This document shows positions 17,089-26,047 of a stretch of DNA of 64,000 nt, one piece after another (position 1 is the first letter of the stretch; every line of letters starts with the position of its first letter). This stretch comes from an uncultured Siphonobacter sp. GTDB lineage: Bacteria; Bacteroidota; Bacteroidia; Cytophagales; Spirosomataceae. Made by a program: the position numbers and the translations under genes. Below the pieces are notes generated by a model. The model was not told where the DNA came from and made no database searches. It was given only the letters and a program-made list of their open reading frames with translations. Where the stretch lies: assembly GCA_913775095.1 (NCBI GenBank), contig CAJYIW010000019.1, positions 620,001-684,000 on the forward strand. Reading direction: 5' to 3'.

Positions 17089-18480
17089 ATGAATTATAAA
17101 TACGTCATTATCGGTTCAGGTCCAACCGGTCTGGGGGCAGCTTATCGTCTGAAAGAACTCGGCATTACTGATTTTGTCATTCTTGAAAAAGAAAACCATA
17201 TCGGTGGATTAGCCACCAGTTTCGTCGATGAACAGGGCTTTACCTGGGACGTAGGCGGGCACGTACAATTCTCGCATTACAAGTACTTTGACGAGTTAAT
17301 GCTGAAAGCTCTCGGAGCAGACGGCTGGCTCACGCACCAACGCGAAAGCTGGGTGTGGATTGAAGATCGCTTCGTACCCTACCCTTTCCAGAACAACATC
17401 AAGTACCTCTCGCAGGAAACGATGTGGAAATGTCTGGACGGACTGATTGACCTGTATAAAAACCCTTTCCAGGGTAAACCAGCCAACTTCCGCGAATGGA
17501 TTCTGGCAACGCAGGGCAAAGGCCTCGGCGAAGTGTTCATGTTCCCTTACAACTTTAAAGTATGGGCGTATCCAACGGAAGACATGAATGCCGTTTGGGT
17601 TGGAGAACGCGTTTCAGTCGTTGATCTTCACCGGATTACCAAAAACATTTTATTCAATAACGACGATTACTCCTGGGGCCCTAACGCTACCTTCCAATTC
17701 CCCAAACACGGGGGTACGGGTGGCATCTGGGAAGCCGTAGGTGATCTGGTCGGTCGTGAAAATATTATGCTGAACGCCAACGTCGAAAGTGTGGACTCGG
17801 CCTCGAAGCAAATTACCCTGGCAGACGGACAAACCATTGGTTACGAAACGCTGCTGAACACCATGCCGCTGGACCTGTTCACTCAGAAAGTGAAAGGACT
17901 GGACCCGGCCATTACAGAAAAAGCTCAGGGACTGAAACACTCCTCTACGAACGTCATTGGTATCGGTCTGAAAGGCAAGCCCAAAGCCGAACTTGCGACG
18001 AAGTGCTGGATGTATTTCCCCGAATCCAATAGTCCTTATTACCGGATTACGGTATTCTCCAATTACTCCCCTAACAACGTTCCGAATAGTGATGAACAAT
18101 GGTCGTTGATGGTGGAAGTGAGTGAATCACCCAAGAAACCCGTGAATCAGGAAACGTTGATGGCTGAGGTTATCAAAGCTTTACTGGAAGATCAGCTGAT
18201 TGAAACGGAAGAGGATATCATCTCGAAATTCCACATTCGCTTCGAATACGGCTATCCTACGCCCAGTGTGGAACGCGATGGCATCCTGAAAACCGTGCTG
18301 CCTGCTCTGGAACCTTTCGATATCTATTCACGTGGCCGTTTTGGTGCCTGGAAATACGAAGTTTCCAACCAGGATCACTCCCTGATGCAGGGCGTGGAAT
18401 GGGCCAACCGCGTCGCCATGAATGTACCCGAACTTTCTTTATTCTTCCCCGATACCGCCAACGCGATGTGGGGTAAATAA
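17089..18480 (+). CDS. FAD-dependent oxidoreductase, UDP-galactopyranose mutase/amine oxidase-like
   Basis: 463 residues. The N-terminal dinucleotide fold is VIIGSGPTGLGAAYRL (6-21), followed by ILEKENHIGGLATS and WDVGGHVQFSHY, as in UDP-galactopyranose mutase, protoporphyrinogen oxidase and related desaturases. The region FPYNFKVWAYP resembles the mutase active-site lid. A second FAD contact near the C-terminus (SLMQGVEWANRVA) is present. It follows a GT2 gene and ends in a strong terminator. Likely role: isomerising or oxidising a nucleotide- or lipid-linked sugar in the surface-glycan pathway. A true Glf is shorter (about 370-390 residues), so I do not give that symbol. Confidence 0.75.
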   Translation: MNYKYVIIGSGPTGLGAAYRLKELGITDFVILEKENHIGGLATSFVDEQGFTWDVGGHVQFSHYKYFDELMLKALGADGWLTHQRESWVWIEDRFVPYPFQNNIKYLSQETMWKCLDGLIDLYKNPFQGKPANFREWILATQGKGLGEVFMFPYNFKVWAYPTEDMNAVWVGERVSVVDLHRITKNILFNNDDYSWGPNATFQFPKHGGTGGIWEAVGDLVGRENIMLNANVESVDSASKQITLADGQTIGYETLLNTMPLDLFTQKVKGLDPAITEKAQGLKHSSTNVIGIGLKGKPKAELATKCWMYFPESNSPYYRITVFSNYSPNNVPNSDEQWSLMVEVSESPKKPVNQETLMAEVIKALLEDQLIETEEDIISKFHIRFEYGYPTPSVERDGILKTVLPALEPFDIYSRGRFGAWKYEVSNQDHSLMQGVEWANRVAMNVPELSLFFPDTANAMWGK

Positions 18481-18505
18481 TTGCGAATCATCCATTCGTT
18501 TGAAT

Positions 18506-18539
18506 AAAATTGCCAGCCGGGTTCCCGACTGGCAATTTT
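18506..18539 (+). terminator. Rho-independent terminator after the GT2/FAD pair
   Basis: Stem AAAATTGCCAG (18506-18516) / CTGGCAATTTT (18529-18539), extended inward by CGGG/CCCG with one bulged base and ending in a T-run, 25 bp after the stop. Confidence 0.85.
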
Positions 18540-18634
18540 ATATCGGATGTTCCGTATTTTCGGGTAACTGAATTTTAATGATGCGTAGCGTCTAAACAAC
18601 AACCCGATCTGTTAGCTAATCAATTCTTTACTGG

Positions 18635-21352
18635 GTGAAGCGTCTTTACTGGTTTCTGGGAATTGTCTTTATAATTGCCCTGGCCTGCTGGGGTTATTAT
18701 CGCTGGAGTACCAACGAACGTTCGGTCTGGGCTTATATTCCTGATAATTACTTATTGACCGTTGAAAGCACCGAATTACAAAATCCGGCTGAACCTTCAC
18801 GTTCTTACCAAATCAAATTAACGGACCTGCCGATTCTGGAAGAGGCTCAGGATGCACTTCAGGTATTACGTCAATCCGTACCCGATACCTCCTTACTTCA
18901 GTCTTTTCTCAAGGGAAAAACCATTACGTATTCCCTTCACGCAGAAACCAATAGTCTGATAAATTACCTGATTTACATTCCTTACCAGCCACGGGATCAG
19001 TCTTTTCTTTCGTACCTCAATGGCTTGAATTCCAATGAAGTACGGGGCCTGAAGCACCAGACGGCCAAGCAAAGCATCACTGACGTGACCATTGCGGCCA
19101 CTCGCAGACGGTTTTCGTTCATGCAGTATGATAACTATCTGATTTTAAGCCCGTCTTCTTTACTGGTAGAAAATGTGGCCATGAAAATCAGTAAGTTACT
19201 GGACGTGCCGGATAATGCTCCCCCTAGTCCGGCGGAGTATGCCACGGCAAAAACCAAATTCTGGCTCAACTGGTCTAACCTGAGTTTTCTGGCGGGCCGC
19301 ATGATGGGCCAGCAGTCAGCAGCGGGATCCTTACTAGCCTTATTACCGACCAACACCGCTTACAAGGCTTCCGTTAACAAGGTTCGCAAAGATTTGCTGG
19401 TAGAGACGACCACGGCTTCCAAACAGGCTCATCCTTACTGGCAGACGTTTGATTCACAACAGGCGTCGGCTTTGATTAGTCAGCGATTTATTCCGAATAC
19501 AGTGGCGGCGTTCTATCAGTTCAGTCTGTCAGATCCCATTGGCTGGGCGAACCGGTTTTTACGTTACCAACGAAAACACGAATCTTCCCGGGCTACCATC
19601 AAATCAGACTGGCGGAGCAAATATGCCATTAGCCCCGATTCCGTGTATTACCACATCAATCGCGAGCTGGTGTTATGCCGCATGGAAAGTGATGAGCTGA
19701 ACGAAGGCGGTAATGTGCTGTTGATGAAACTAAACCAGCCCCGGAGTTTTCTGAACTGGATGCAATACGAATCGGGCAGTGTGCGGCAGGAGGAAAAGGT
19801 TCGGAAGTTCGAGGAGATGATCGCGGGCCATGTCATTCGGCAAATTCTGCTTCCTGAATTACCCTCGATCTGGTTTGGCTCTATTTTTCAGGGATTCCCC
19901 AAAACCTATTATACCGTCATTGATGGATACGCCGTATTTGCCAGTAACATGCAGGTCATGCGGAATTACATCAACGACTATAAACGGGGCAATGTCTGGA
20001 TGAACTCGGCTCAGGGCCAGGAAGTCCTTCGAAACATGAAACCCCGACCGTTCAGTATGGTGTTCAATGCCGGGAAATCCTGGTTTTCCATTCTCAAGAA
20101 TCTTCAGAATGAATGGAAAGGCCCGATTACCAACCTGGAAGAGCCCATCAAACGGCTGAATTTCTTAACCTGGCAGGTTAACATCCTGCCAGGAAAAGTA
20201 GACCATCAGTTAATCTGGACCAAAGGCCGGGTAACCGCTGATCCCAACTTGCTGAGGAAGGTATTTTTACAAAAACTCATTCCGAATCCTCTGGGCAGGC
20301 CCCTGGAGCGGGAACCCTACATTTACCGGAATGCCATTACGGGCACTACCGACCTGATTCTTAATACCAAAGATCATTACCTCATCCCCGTGGCTGTTGG
20401 GGCAACGCCTACGGTCAAATTCCGTTTGTCGGGCCCACTCGTGGCTCCGGTTCAGCTGATGGACTACTTCGGCCGAGGTCGCGATCAGATGGTTTTGTTT
20501 ACGGAACATCATTTGTACATCCTCAACCCTACTGCCAAAGGCTATCAGCTCTACGCCTCCAAGCCTTTTAGTAAATTGCTGGATTATCAGTTGACCCTTT
20601 TTGATCAGACGCCCGAACGCAAGAAACAATTTTCCGCTCTGGATTCTGACGGCCATTTATATACGATCACCAAGTCGAATTTATCACTCGTGTCTTCGGG
20701 CCTTCGCTCAGACATCCGGCATGCCAACCTTCCCGTAAGCATCGCCTATACGCAGGGAGATTCGTACGCGGTGTTACTGCAACCCAATGGAAGCCTGGCT
20801 CTGTCCAACGCCAAGGGAGGTAGCCTCCCGCATTTTCCCGTTCAGCTGAATCAGGCTTTCGACGGTCCGGCTTTTGTGGAAACCACCGACCGGGACGCCG
20901 ACTTTTCCCTGCAACTGGTAAGTGCCACGGGCGAAGTACTGAAAATCAATCAGGAGGGCAAAGTGGTAAACCGACGGCAGCTCATTAAGCCCTCCCGCGA
21001 GACCCGCTTCCGAATGTTACTGGAAGAATCAGGAAGGGACTGGATCATCGTTCAGCAGACCAACCAGAACGTAACGCTGTACGACAAGCAGGCCAATTCG
21101 CTCTTTAACATTTTCCCGATTACCCCACAAAGCCAATTACGTTATTACGATTTTGGAGCGGAAACCAAGATTATTTCGGTGACCGATTCCCGCGGAACCA
21201 TGCTGTACAATCTTCAGGGGGAAGCCATGATTCAGGCACCCATTCCCAGTTTATACCAGGTCACCATTGAGTTTGCCGAGTCGTATCAGAAGCTTTTTAT
21301 CTACGCTACCAGCGAGAAAGGAGTTCAGATCCTGACCTCTAAAATTCGATAA
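18635..21352 (+). CDS. Large membrane-anchored protein of unknown function
   Basis: 905 residues from a GTG start; no upstream ATG fits. One N-terminal transmembrane helix (about 4-22) precedes a long extracytoplasmic part that begins AYIPDNYLLTVES. The first 560 residues are reminiscent of DUF3352-type proteins (uncertain). The last 300 residues (about 590-905) alternate short beta strands with phrases such as RDQMVLFTEHHLYILN, SALDSDGHLYTIT and ISVTDSRGTMLYNLQG, which suggests a beta-propeller. It has no terminator between it and the MBOAT gene 84 bp downstream and may be made with the O-acetylation module. No enzyme motif was recognised. Confidence 0.6.
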   Translation: MKRLYWFLGIVFIIALACWGYYRWSTNERSVWAYIPDNYLLTVESTELQNPAEPSRSYQIKLTDLPILEEAQDALQVLRQSVPDTSLLQSFLKGKTITYSLHAETNSLINYLIYIPYQPRDQSFLSYLNGLNSNEVRGLKHQTAKQSITDVTIAATRRRFSFMQYDNYLILSPSSLLVENVAMKISKLLDVPDNAPPSPAEYATAKTKFWLNWSNLSFLAGRMMGQQSAAGSLLALLPTNTAYKASVNKVRKDLLVETTTASKQAHPYWQTFDSQQASALISQRFIPNTVAAFYQFSLSDPIGWANRFLRYQRKHESSRATIKSDWRSKYAISPDSVYYHINRELVLCRMESDELNEGGNVLLMKLNQPRSFLNWMQYESGSVRQEEKVRKFEEMIAGHVIRQILLPELPSIWFGSIFQGFPKTYYTVIDGYAVFASNMQVMRNYINDYKRGNVWMNSAQGQEVLRNMKPRPFSMVFNAGKSWFSILKNLQNEWKGPITNLEEPIKRLNFLTWQVNILPGKVDHQLIWTKGRVTADPNLLRKVFLQKLIPNPLGRPLEREPYIYRNAITGTTDLILNTKDHYLIPVAVGATPTVKFRLSGPLVAPVQLMDYFGRGRDQMVLFTEHHLYILNPTAKGYQLYASKPFSKLLDYQLTLFDQTPERKKQFSALDSDGHLYTITKSNLSLVSSGLRSDIRHANLPVSIAYTQGDSYAVLLQPNGSLALSNAKGGSLPHFPVQLNQAFDGPAFVETTDRDADFSLQLVSATGEVLKINQEGKVVNRRQLIKPSRETRFRMLLEESGRDWIIVQQTNQNVTLYDKQANSLFNIFPITPQSQLRYYDFGAETKIISVTDSRGTMLYNLQGEAMIQAPIPSLYQVTIEFAESYQKLFIYATSEKGVQILTSKIR

Positions 21353-21436
21353 TGATCTGTTCGTAAAATCAGGTTATTTTTTAAGAATCGATTCAAACAT
21401 TCCTGATAATTTTGGGCCTCATTTACCAAAAGTCAA

Positions 21437-22867
21437 ATGATTTTTAATTCCCTTCAATTCCTCCTTTTCTTCGGAATCGTTACGTTAAGTTATTTTAGCC
21501 TTAAGTGGAATGGCCGCTGGATTCTGCTCCTGCTGGCCAGCTGTTACTTTTACATGGTGTTTGTACCGGAGTACATCATCATTCTTTTTGCGACGATCAT
21601 TATCGATTACCTGGCCGGAATCTGGATTGAAAACCAGAAAAATCCGGTCAAACGTAAGGCTCTGCTTACCATCAGTCTGATCGCTAACGTCGGCATTCTG
21701 GCCTTTTTTAAATATTTCAATTTCATTGCCGAAAATATTGAGCACGTAGTCCACCTGCTGGGCTCCAGTTCTCACGTGCCCCGGTTGGGAACGGACCTTC
21801 TGCCCGGCATTCTGCTGCCCATCGGTCTGTCGTTCCATACCTTCCAGGCCATGAGTTATACCATTGAAGTGTACCGGGGTAATCAGAAGGCCGAACGCCA
21901 TTTCGGGATTTATGCCCTGTACGTCATGTTTTACCCGCAGCTCGTTGCCGGGCCCATTGAACGGCCCCAAAACGTACTCTGGCAATACCATGAATACTTC
22001 CGGTATGACTGGGAAAATGTGAAGGAAGGACTCATCCGCATGGCCTGGGGTTTGTTTAAGAAAGTCGTGATTGCGGATCGGCTCGCCATGGTCGTAGACC
22101 CGGCCTTTGGCAATATTGATGCCCATAACGGAACCAGTCTTCTGGTAGCCGCCTGCTTCTACTCCTTCCAGATCTACTGCGATTTCTCGGGTTACTCCGA
22201 CGTTGCCATTGGAGCGTCTAAGGTGATGGGCTTTACCCTCATGGAAAACTTTAAATCGCCCTACGAAGCCGCTTCCATTTCTGAGTTCTGGCGACGCTGG
22301 CACATCTCGCTCTCTACCTGGTTCCGGGATTACATTTACATTCCCCTGGGCGGCAGTCGCGTTTCCCCATTCCGCCAGTACCTGAACCGTTTCATTGTCT
22401 TTTTTGTCAGCGGTATCTGGCACGGAGCGAGCTGGAATTTCATCATCTGGGGCGTTTTACACGGTCTTTACCAAACATTGGCCCAGTTGCGGGATCGCTT
22501 TATGGATAACCGGGGCATCCGAACGCCTAATGCAAACTGGTATCGCGGTGTGCAGATCCTGCTAACGTTCGGACTCGTCACCTTGACCTGGATTTTTTTC
22601 CGGGCGGTTACTCTGAAGGACGCGTTACGGGTCTTCAAAGGCATTGCTTCCATTTCCGTGCATGACACGCTGCAAACCCCACTCAATGGAGCAGAAATGA
22701 TCTTTAGCCTCTTCCTGATTGGACTATTGCTTTGGAAGGAAAATCGTTTCTTCCAGATTCCAACCCGGCGGAATGCTCAGTTCTGGTTCATTTTCAGTGT
22801 GCTCGTGGTAAGCTGTTATCTCTTTGGCGTATTCACGGCCAATCAATTCATTTACTTCCAGTTTTAA
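21437..22867 (+). CDS. MBOAT-family O-acyltransferase, AlgI-like
   Basis: 476 residues and about 10-12 helices. MBOAT landmarks are present: SFHTFQAMSY (132-141), PQLVAGPIERP (167-177), FCDFSGYSD-like YCDFSGYSD (247-255), FWRRWHISLSTWFRDYIY (284-301) and the catalytic His H329 in SGIWHGASWNF. AlgI relatives pass an acetyl group from a cytoplasmic donor across the inner membrane, for periplasmic SGNH partners to place on a polysaccharide. Two such partners follow, each joined by a TAATG stop/start overlap. N-terminus MIFNSLQFLLFF is the typical start for the family. Confidence 0.93.
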   Translation: MIFNSLQFLLFFGIVTLSYFSLKWNGRWILLLLASCYFYMVFVPEYIIILFATIIIDYLAGIWIENQKNPVKRKALLTISLIANVGILAFFKYFNFIAENIEHVVHLLGSSSHVPRLGTDLLPGILLPIGLSFHTFQAMSYTIEVYRGNQKAERHFGIYALYVMFYPQLVAGPIERPQNVLWQYHEYFRYDWENVKEGLIRMAWGLFKKVVIADRLAMVVDPAFGNIDAHNGTSLLVAACFYSFQIYCDFSGYSDVAIGASKVMGFTLMENFKSPYEAASISEFWRRWHISLSTWFRDYIYIPLGGSRVSPFRQYLNRFIVFFVSGIWHGASWNFIIWGVLHGLYQTLAQLRDRFMDNRGIRTPNANWYRGVQILLTFGLVTLTWIFFRAVTLKDALRVFKGIASISVHDTLQTPLNGAEMIFSLFLIGLLLWKENRFFQIPTRRNAQFWFIFSVLVVSCYLFGVFTANQFIYFQF

Positions 22868-23940
22868 TGAGAACGCTATTCAAAACGGGTACTCTGGCAG
22901 CCCTGACGTTCTTTGCCATCCTTATTTATTCGCCGACCTGGCAGCGGAAGTTACTGGAAAAAGGAATCATTCCTGACCAGTACCGCTTTGGCGATTTATA
23001 CAATACCAGTAATTTGACCCGGGTAAAAGAACTGGATTTTTACCCCAACGATTACGTTCCGCTGTCCGAAAAGCCAGCAAAAGTACCTCATACCACCGTC
23101 GCCATTCTGGGCGACAGTTTTACGGGGATGGGCATCGATACTTCCCTGCTGGCTGGCGAACGCAACTACCGGCGATGGCTGAATGACGATTCGTATCTGA
23201 GCATTACTCTGGATACGGCTCAATACAATGTCCTCATTTTTGAGATTGTGCAACGTAGTCTGATTGAGCGTCTCAATCCTCATACGGAATACATTTACAA
23301 AGACCGGGGTATAAAAACTACGCAGCCGGTCGTTCAAACGGCTTTTCAGCTTCGCTCCATCCGAAAGGCCGCCATTCCTGGTCTGGATCTGGAATTTTTG
23401 CCCGCCCAATCCGTCAATCAGCGGATTGAGTTTTTATTGTTCAATCAACCCTGGGCATTGAAATGGAAAGAATTTAAAGCCGAAATGCACGCCTTTCTGT
23501 TTGACCGGGTCGTGGGCGATGCCGTCCTGACGGAAGACCGGAAAAATATGTATTACGACTTTGAAGTAGACTCTACCAATGTTTTTTCTACGTATTATCC
23601 CGTTACCAATCCCCAGGTTGACACCATTGTTTCCAGCCTGAACAACATTCGAAAACATTACCTCAGCCTGGGTTTTGATGAAGTCCTGTTAACTATTATT
23701 CCTAATAAAAGTCTGATTTTTGAGCCCAATCGTTTGCCCTATAATCAGATTATTGAGCGAATTCAGGATCATCCCCAGCTTCAGATGCCCCACCTGAACA
23801 TGCATCGGTTATTGAAGGGCAAACCTGAACTGTACCATAAAGGGGACGGACACTGGAATAACAAAGGAAAATTAATCTGGTTACATCAAGTAAACGACTG
23901 GGTACGTAAGAATGCTCCAGCCTCGAAAAATCAAGTGTAA
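22867..23940 (+). CDS. SGNH/AlgJ-like acetyltransferase-type protein 1
   Basis: 357 residues. The ATG overlaps the MBOAT stop by one base (TAATG at 22865-22869); longer in-frame extensions into the MBOAT gene are rejected. One N-terminal transmembrane anchor (about 8-24) precedes an SGNH-fold domain: AILGDSFTGMG with candidate nucleophile S84, and a C-terminal D327/H329 pair in GDGHWNNKG. This is the arrangement of AlgJ/AlgX O-acetyltransferases. It and the next protein share the phrases GDLYxxxNL, FDRV, SNFNP/VTNPQVD and LGFDEVLLTIIPNK, so they arose by duplication. Likely places acetyl groups on a surface glycan in the periplasm. Confidence 0.82.
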   Translation: MRTLFKTGTLAALTFFAILIYSPTWQRKLLEKGIIPDQYRFGDLYNTSNLTRVKELDFYPNDYVPLSEKPAKVPHTTVAILGDSFTGMGIDTSLLAGERNYRRWLNDDSYLSITLDTAQYNVLIFEIVQRSLIERLNPHTEYIYKDRGIKTTQPVVQTAFQLRSIRKAAIPGLDLEFLPAQSVNQRIEFLLFNQPWALKWKEFKAEMHAFLFDRVVGDAVLTEDRKNMYYDFEVDSTNVFSTYYPVTNPQVDTIVSSLNNIRKHYLSLGFDEVLLTIIPNKSLIFEPNRLPYNQIIERIQDHPQLQMPHLNMHRLLKGKPELYHKGDGHWNNKGKLIWLHQVNDWVRKNAPASKNQV

Positions 23941-24965
23941 TGCGTACATTAACCCGATCTATACTCATCCTTATTCTCTTTGCTATATTCCTGATCGGAT
24001 TATCGAAGTCGCTTTATCATTCGATAGGCATGGCGGGTTATTTACCCGATGATTACAAGTTTGGCGATCTATACCGTTTCACGAATCTTGCCCAGTTTAA
24101 AGAAGCTCACGTTACCTGTCCCAAATTATACCCTACCAGTGCCCCTAAGGAACCCATTGCCCTGTATGCCATTGGAGACAGTTTCATGGAACCCGGTTCG
24201 GTCGATAAGGAAGACTTTGTTGCCCAAACCTATTCGTATACGCACTGGAATAATCAGAGTAAGGTCCATTTGGATACTTCTCTTCACAATGTGCTTTTGC
24301 TCGAATCCGTGGAGCGTCATTTTCGGGAACATTTAGCAGGCCCGGTTACTAATCTTTCCATTAGTCCATCTCCGGTAAAGCCCACCCAGGAGGCTCAGCC
24401 TAATGATTTCGTTCAGTTTCTGAAAGGCACCCACGATTCCCGCCTGAAAGTCCCTGAGGAAAGGTATGATAATATGCTCTTCAACTGGCCTGTGCTCTTG
24501 CGATTAAAAGAGATGAAAGCCTGGTTCAATTTGCATTTCTTTGACCGGGTTCATTCCATGACTTCCCTTTCTCCGGATCGGGAGCACGTGTTTTTAAAAC
24601 TGGACACGGATTCGACAGTCATTAATTCGAATTTTAATCCGATTTCGGAAGAAGAACTAACGAAGCTGGTGGATGAATTGAATCACACCTACGATACGTA
24701 TTCTTCCTTAGGTTTCGATGAAATTTATCTGAGCATCATTCCCAATAAAACGACGGTAACTTCGCCCCGGATGGGCTCGTATAATCACCTGATTGAACGC
24801 ATTCAGTCCGACCCCCGGCTTAAAGTAAAACTGATTGATGCCTATGCTCTGGTTCAACCCCTGGGAGCATCCGGGTATCAGAAAGGCGACAGTCACTGGA
24901 CCTGCCAGAGCCGGGATTTATGGCTCAAAGAAATCAACCGTCAGCTTCTGCAAAGACACGAATAA
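23940..24965 (+). CDS. SGNH/AlgJ-like acetyltransferase-type protein 2
   Basis: 341 residues, starting in a TAATG overlap with the previous gene. Same plan as its neighbour: N-terminal anchor (about 7-23), YAIGDSFMEPG with S81, and D317/H319 in GDSHW. The region after HW differs from the neighbour (TCQSRD against NNKGKL). It ends the O-acetylation unit and is followed by a bidirectional terminator. Two SGNH partners behind one MBOAT may mean two acceptor positions or a relay, as in the AlgJ/AlgX system; which is unknown. Confidence 0.8.
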   Translation: MRTLTRSILILILFAIFLIGLSKSLYHSIGMAGYLPDDYKFGDLYRFTNLAQFKEAHVTCPKLYPTSAPKEPIALYAIGDSFMEPGSVDKEDFVAQTYSYTHWNNQSKVHLDTSLHNVLLLESVERHFREHLAGPVTNLSISPSPVKPTQEAQPNDFVQFLKGTHDSRLKVPEERYDNMLFNWPVLLRLKEMKAWFNLHFFDRVHSMTSLSPDREHVFLKLDTDSTVINSNFNPISEEELTKLVDELNHTYDTYSSLGFDEIYLSIIPNKTTVTSPRMGSYNHLIERIQSDPRLKVKLIDAYALVQPLGASGYQKGDSHWTCQSRDLWLKEINRQLLQRHE

Positions 24966-25007
24966 TACAAAAGGCTCAATCTACTGATGGATTGAGCCTT
25001 TTGTATT
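24964..25007. terminator. Bidirectional terminator between convergent genes
   Basis: Perfect 18-bp stem: AATACAAAAGGCTCAATC (24964-24981) / GATTGAGCCTTTTGTATT (24990-25007), 8-nt loop, overlapping the upstream stop codon region. Serves the plus-strand SGNH gene and the minus-strand SMP-30 gene. Confidence 0.9.
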
Positions 25008-25021
25008 ACCTCCCAAGAGCC

Positions 25022-25903
25022 TTACTGCCCGCGTACTTGCATGGGTAAGGTATAAACTGATTTTGAGGCCGTAATGAAGAGTACATTCCGGTCTTTTCCT
25101 CCGAAGCATACGTTCCCTACCCACTCCTCATCCACGGGAATGTGCTGTATTTTTTCACCTTTGGCATTATAGATGAAAACGCCCTTGCCCGTAATGTATA
25201 AGTTGCCTTCCGCATCCAGGGTCATGCCATCAGAACCCTGATTCACAAAAAGCTTTCGATCACTTAAACTTCCGTCGGTGTTGATCTGGTATTGGTAGGT
25301 TTTATTTCCCTGAATATCCGCTACAAATAAGGTTTTTCCATCGGCTGAACCAATAATACCGTTGGGTTTTACCAACTGATCATCCGCCACGACAGGTGTC
25401 TTTTTCCCTTTGGGCAGGTAATACAGTTTTTGTCCTTCCACTTCAGGTTTCTGGCGTTGCCAGTAATCCCGCTGGTAATAAGGGTCGGTGAAGTAAATGC
25501 CGCCCTGGGGATCAATCCATAAGTCATTGGGACCGTTCAGTTTTTTACCCTCCAGGTCCGTCATCAGTACGGTTACTTTTTTATCCGGCGTAATCGACCA
25601 TAACTCATTTTTTTCATCCGCACAGGCAATCAGATTCCCTTTCTGGTCGAAATAAAGGCCATTGGAACGACCCGTTTTATTCATCCACAAACTCAGCTTC
25701 CCTTGAGTATCGTACTTCCAGATTTTATCATTCGGCTGGTCGGTAAAGTAAATATCTCCCTTCCTGTTAACGGCCGGGCCTTCGGTGAAGGTAAACTGGC
25801 CGGAAACTTTCTGTAAGGTTGCTCCCGGAGCAATCAGTGATTTTTCCTGAGCAAAAGCGGAGCTTGCTATCGTAAGGGCTATTAGAAGACTTTTAAATCG
25901 CAT
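25022..25903 (-). CDS. Secreted SMP-30/gluconolactonase-like protein
   Basis: 293 residues, signal peptide about 1-19 (SSAFAQ). Six-bladed propeller of the SMP-30/LRE family: FTEGPAVNRKGDIYFTDQP with the metal Glu, LNGPNDLWIDPQGGIYFTDP (about 125-144), VKPNGIIGSADGKTLFVAD (about 180-198) with the metal Asn, and GSDGMTLDAEGNLYITG (about 223-239) with the catalytic Asp. Members hydrolyse sugar lactones or other esters using Ca2+ or Zn2+. It is exported, so it probably acts on periplasmic sugar lactones; substrate unknown. Single gene bounded by the terminator at 24964. Confidence 0.86.
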   Translation of the reverse strand: MRFKSLLIALTIASSAFAQEKSLIAPGATLQKVSGQFTFTEGPAVNRKGDIYFTDQPNDKIWKYDTQGKLSLWMNKTGRSNGLYFDQKGNLIACADEKNELWSITPDKKVTVLMTDLEGKKLNGPNDLWIDPQGGIYFTDPYYQRDYWQRQKPEVEGQKLYYLPKGKKTPVVADDQLVKPNGIIGSADGKTLFVADIQGNKTYQYQINTDGSLSDRKLFVNQGSDGMTLDAEGNLYITGKGVFIYNAKGEKIQHIPVDEEWVGNVCFGGKDRNVLFITASKSVYTLPMQVRGQ

Positions 25904-26047
25904 AGGTTTAACTGGTTATTGCGGATGCAAATGAAAGGGATTAATCCTGGTTTGCCTGAAATGTATAGTAATAAATGCAGGATTTAGTTAGGTGGGTCCA
26001 GGCAGCGGCTGTCTTCCATTCGGGTAACGGAAAGCCGTATAGTTTAT

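Noticed and set aside
22732-22866. Upstream start for the first SGNH gene
   Set aside because: It lies inside the MBOAT coding sequence; the TAATG overlap start gives a normal membrane anchor.
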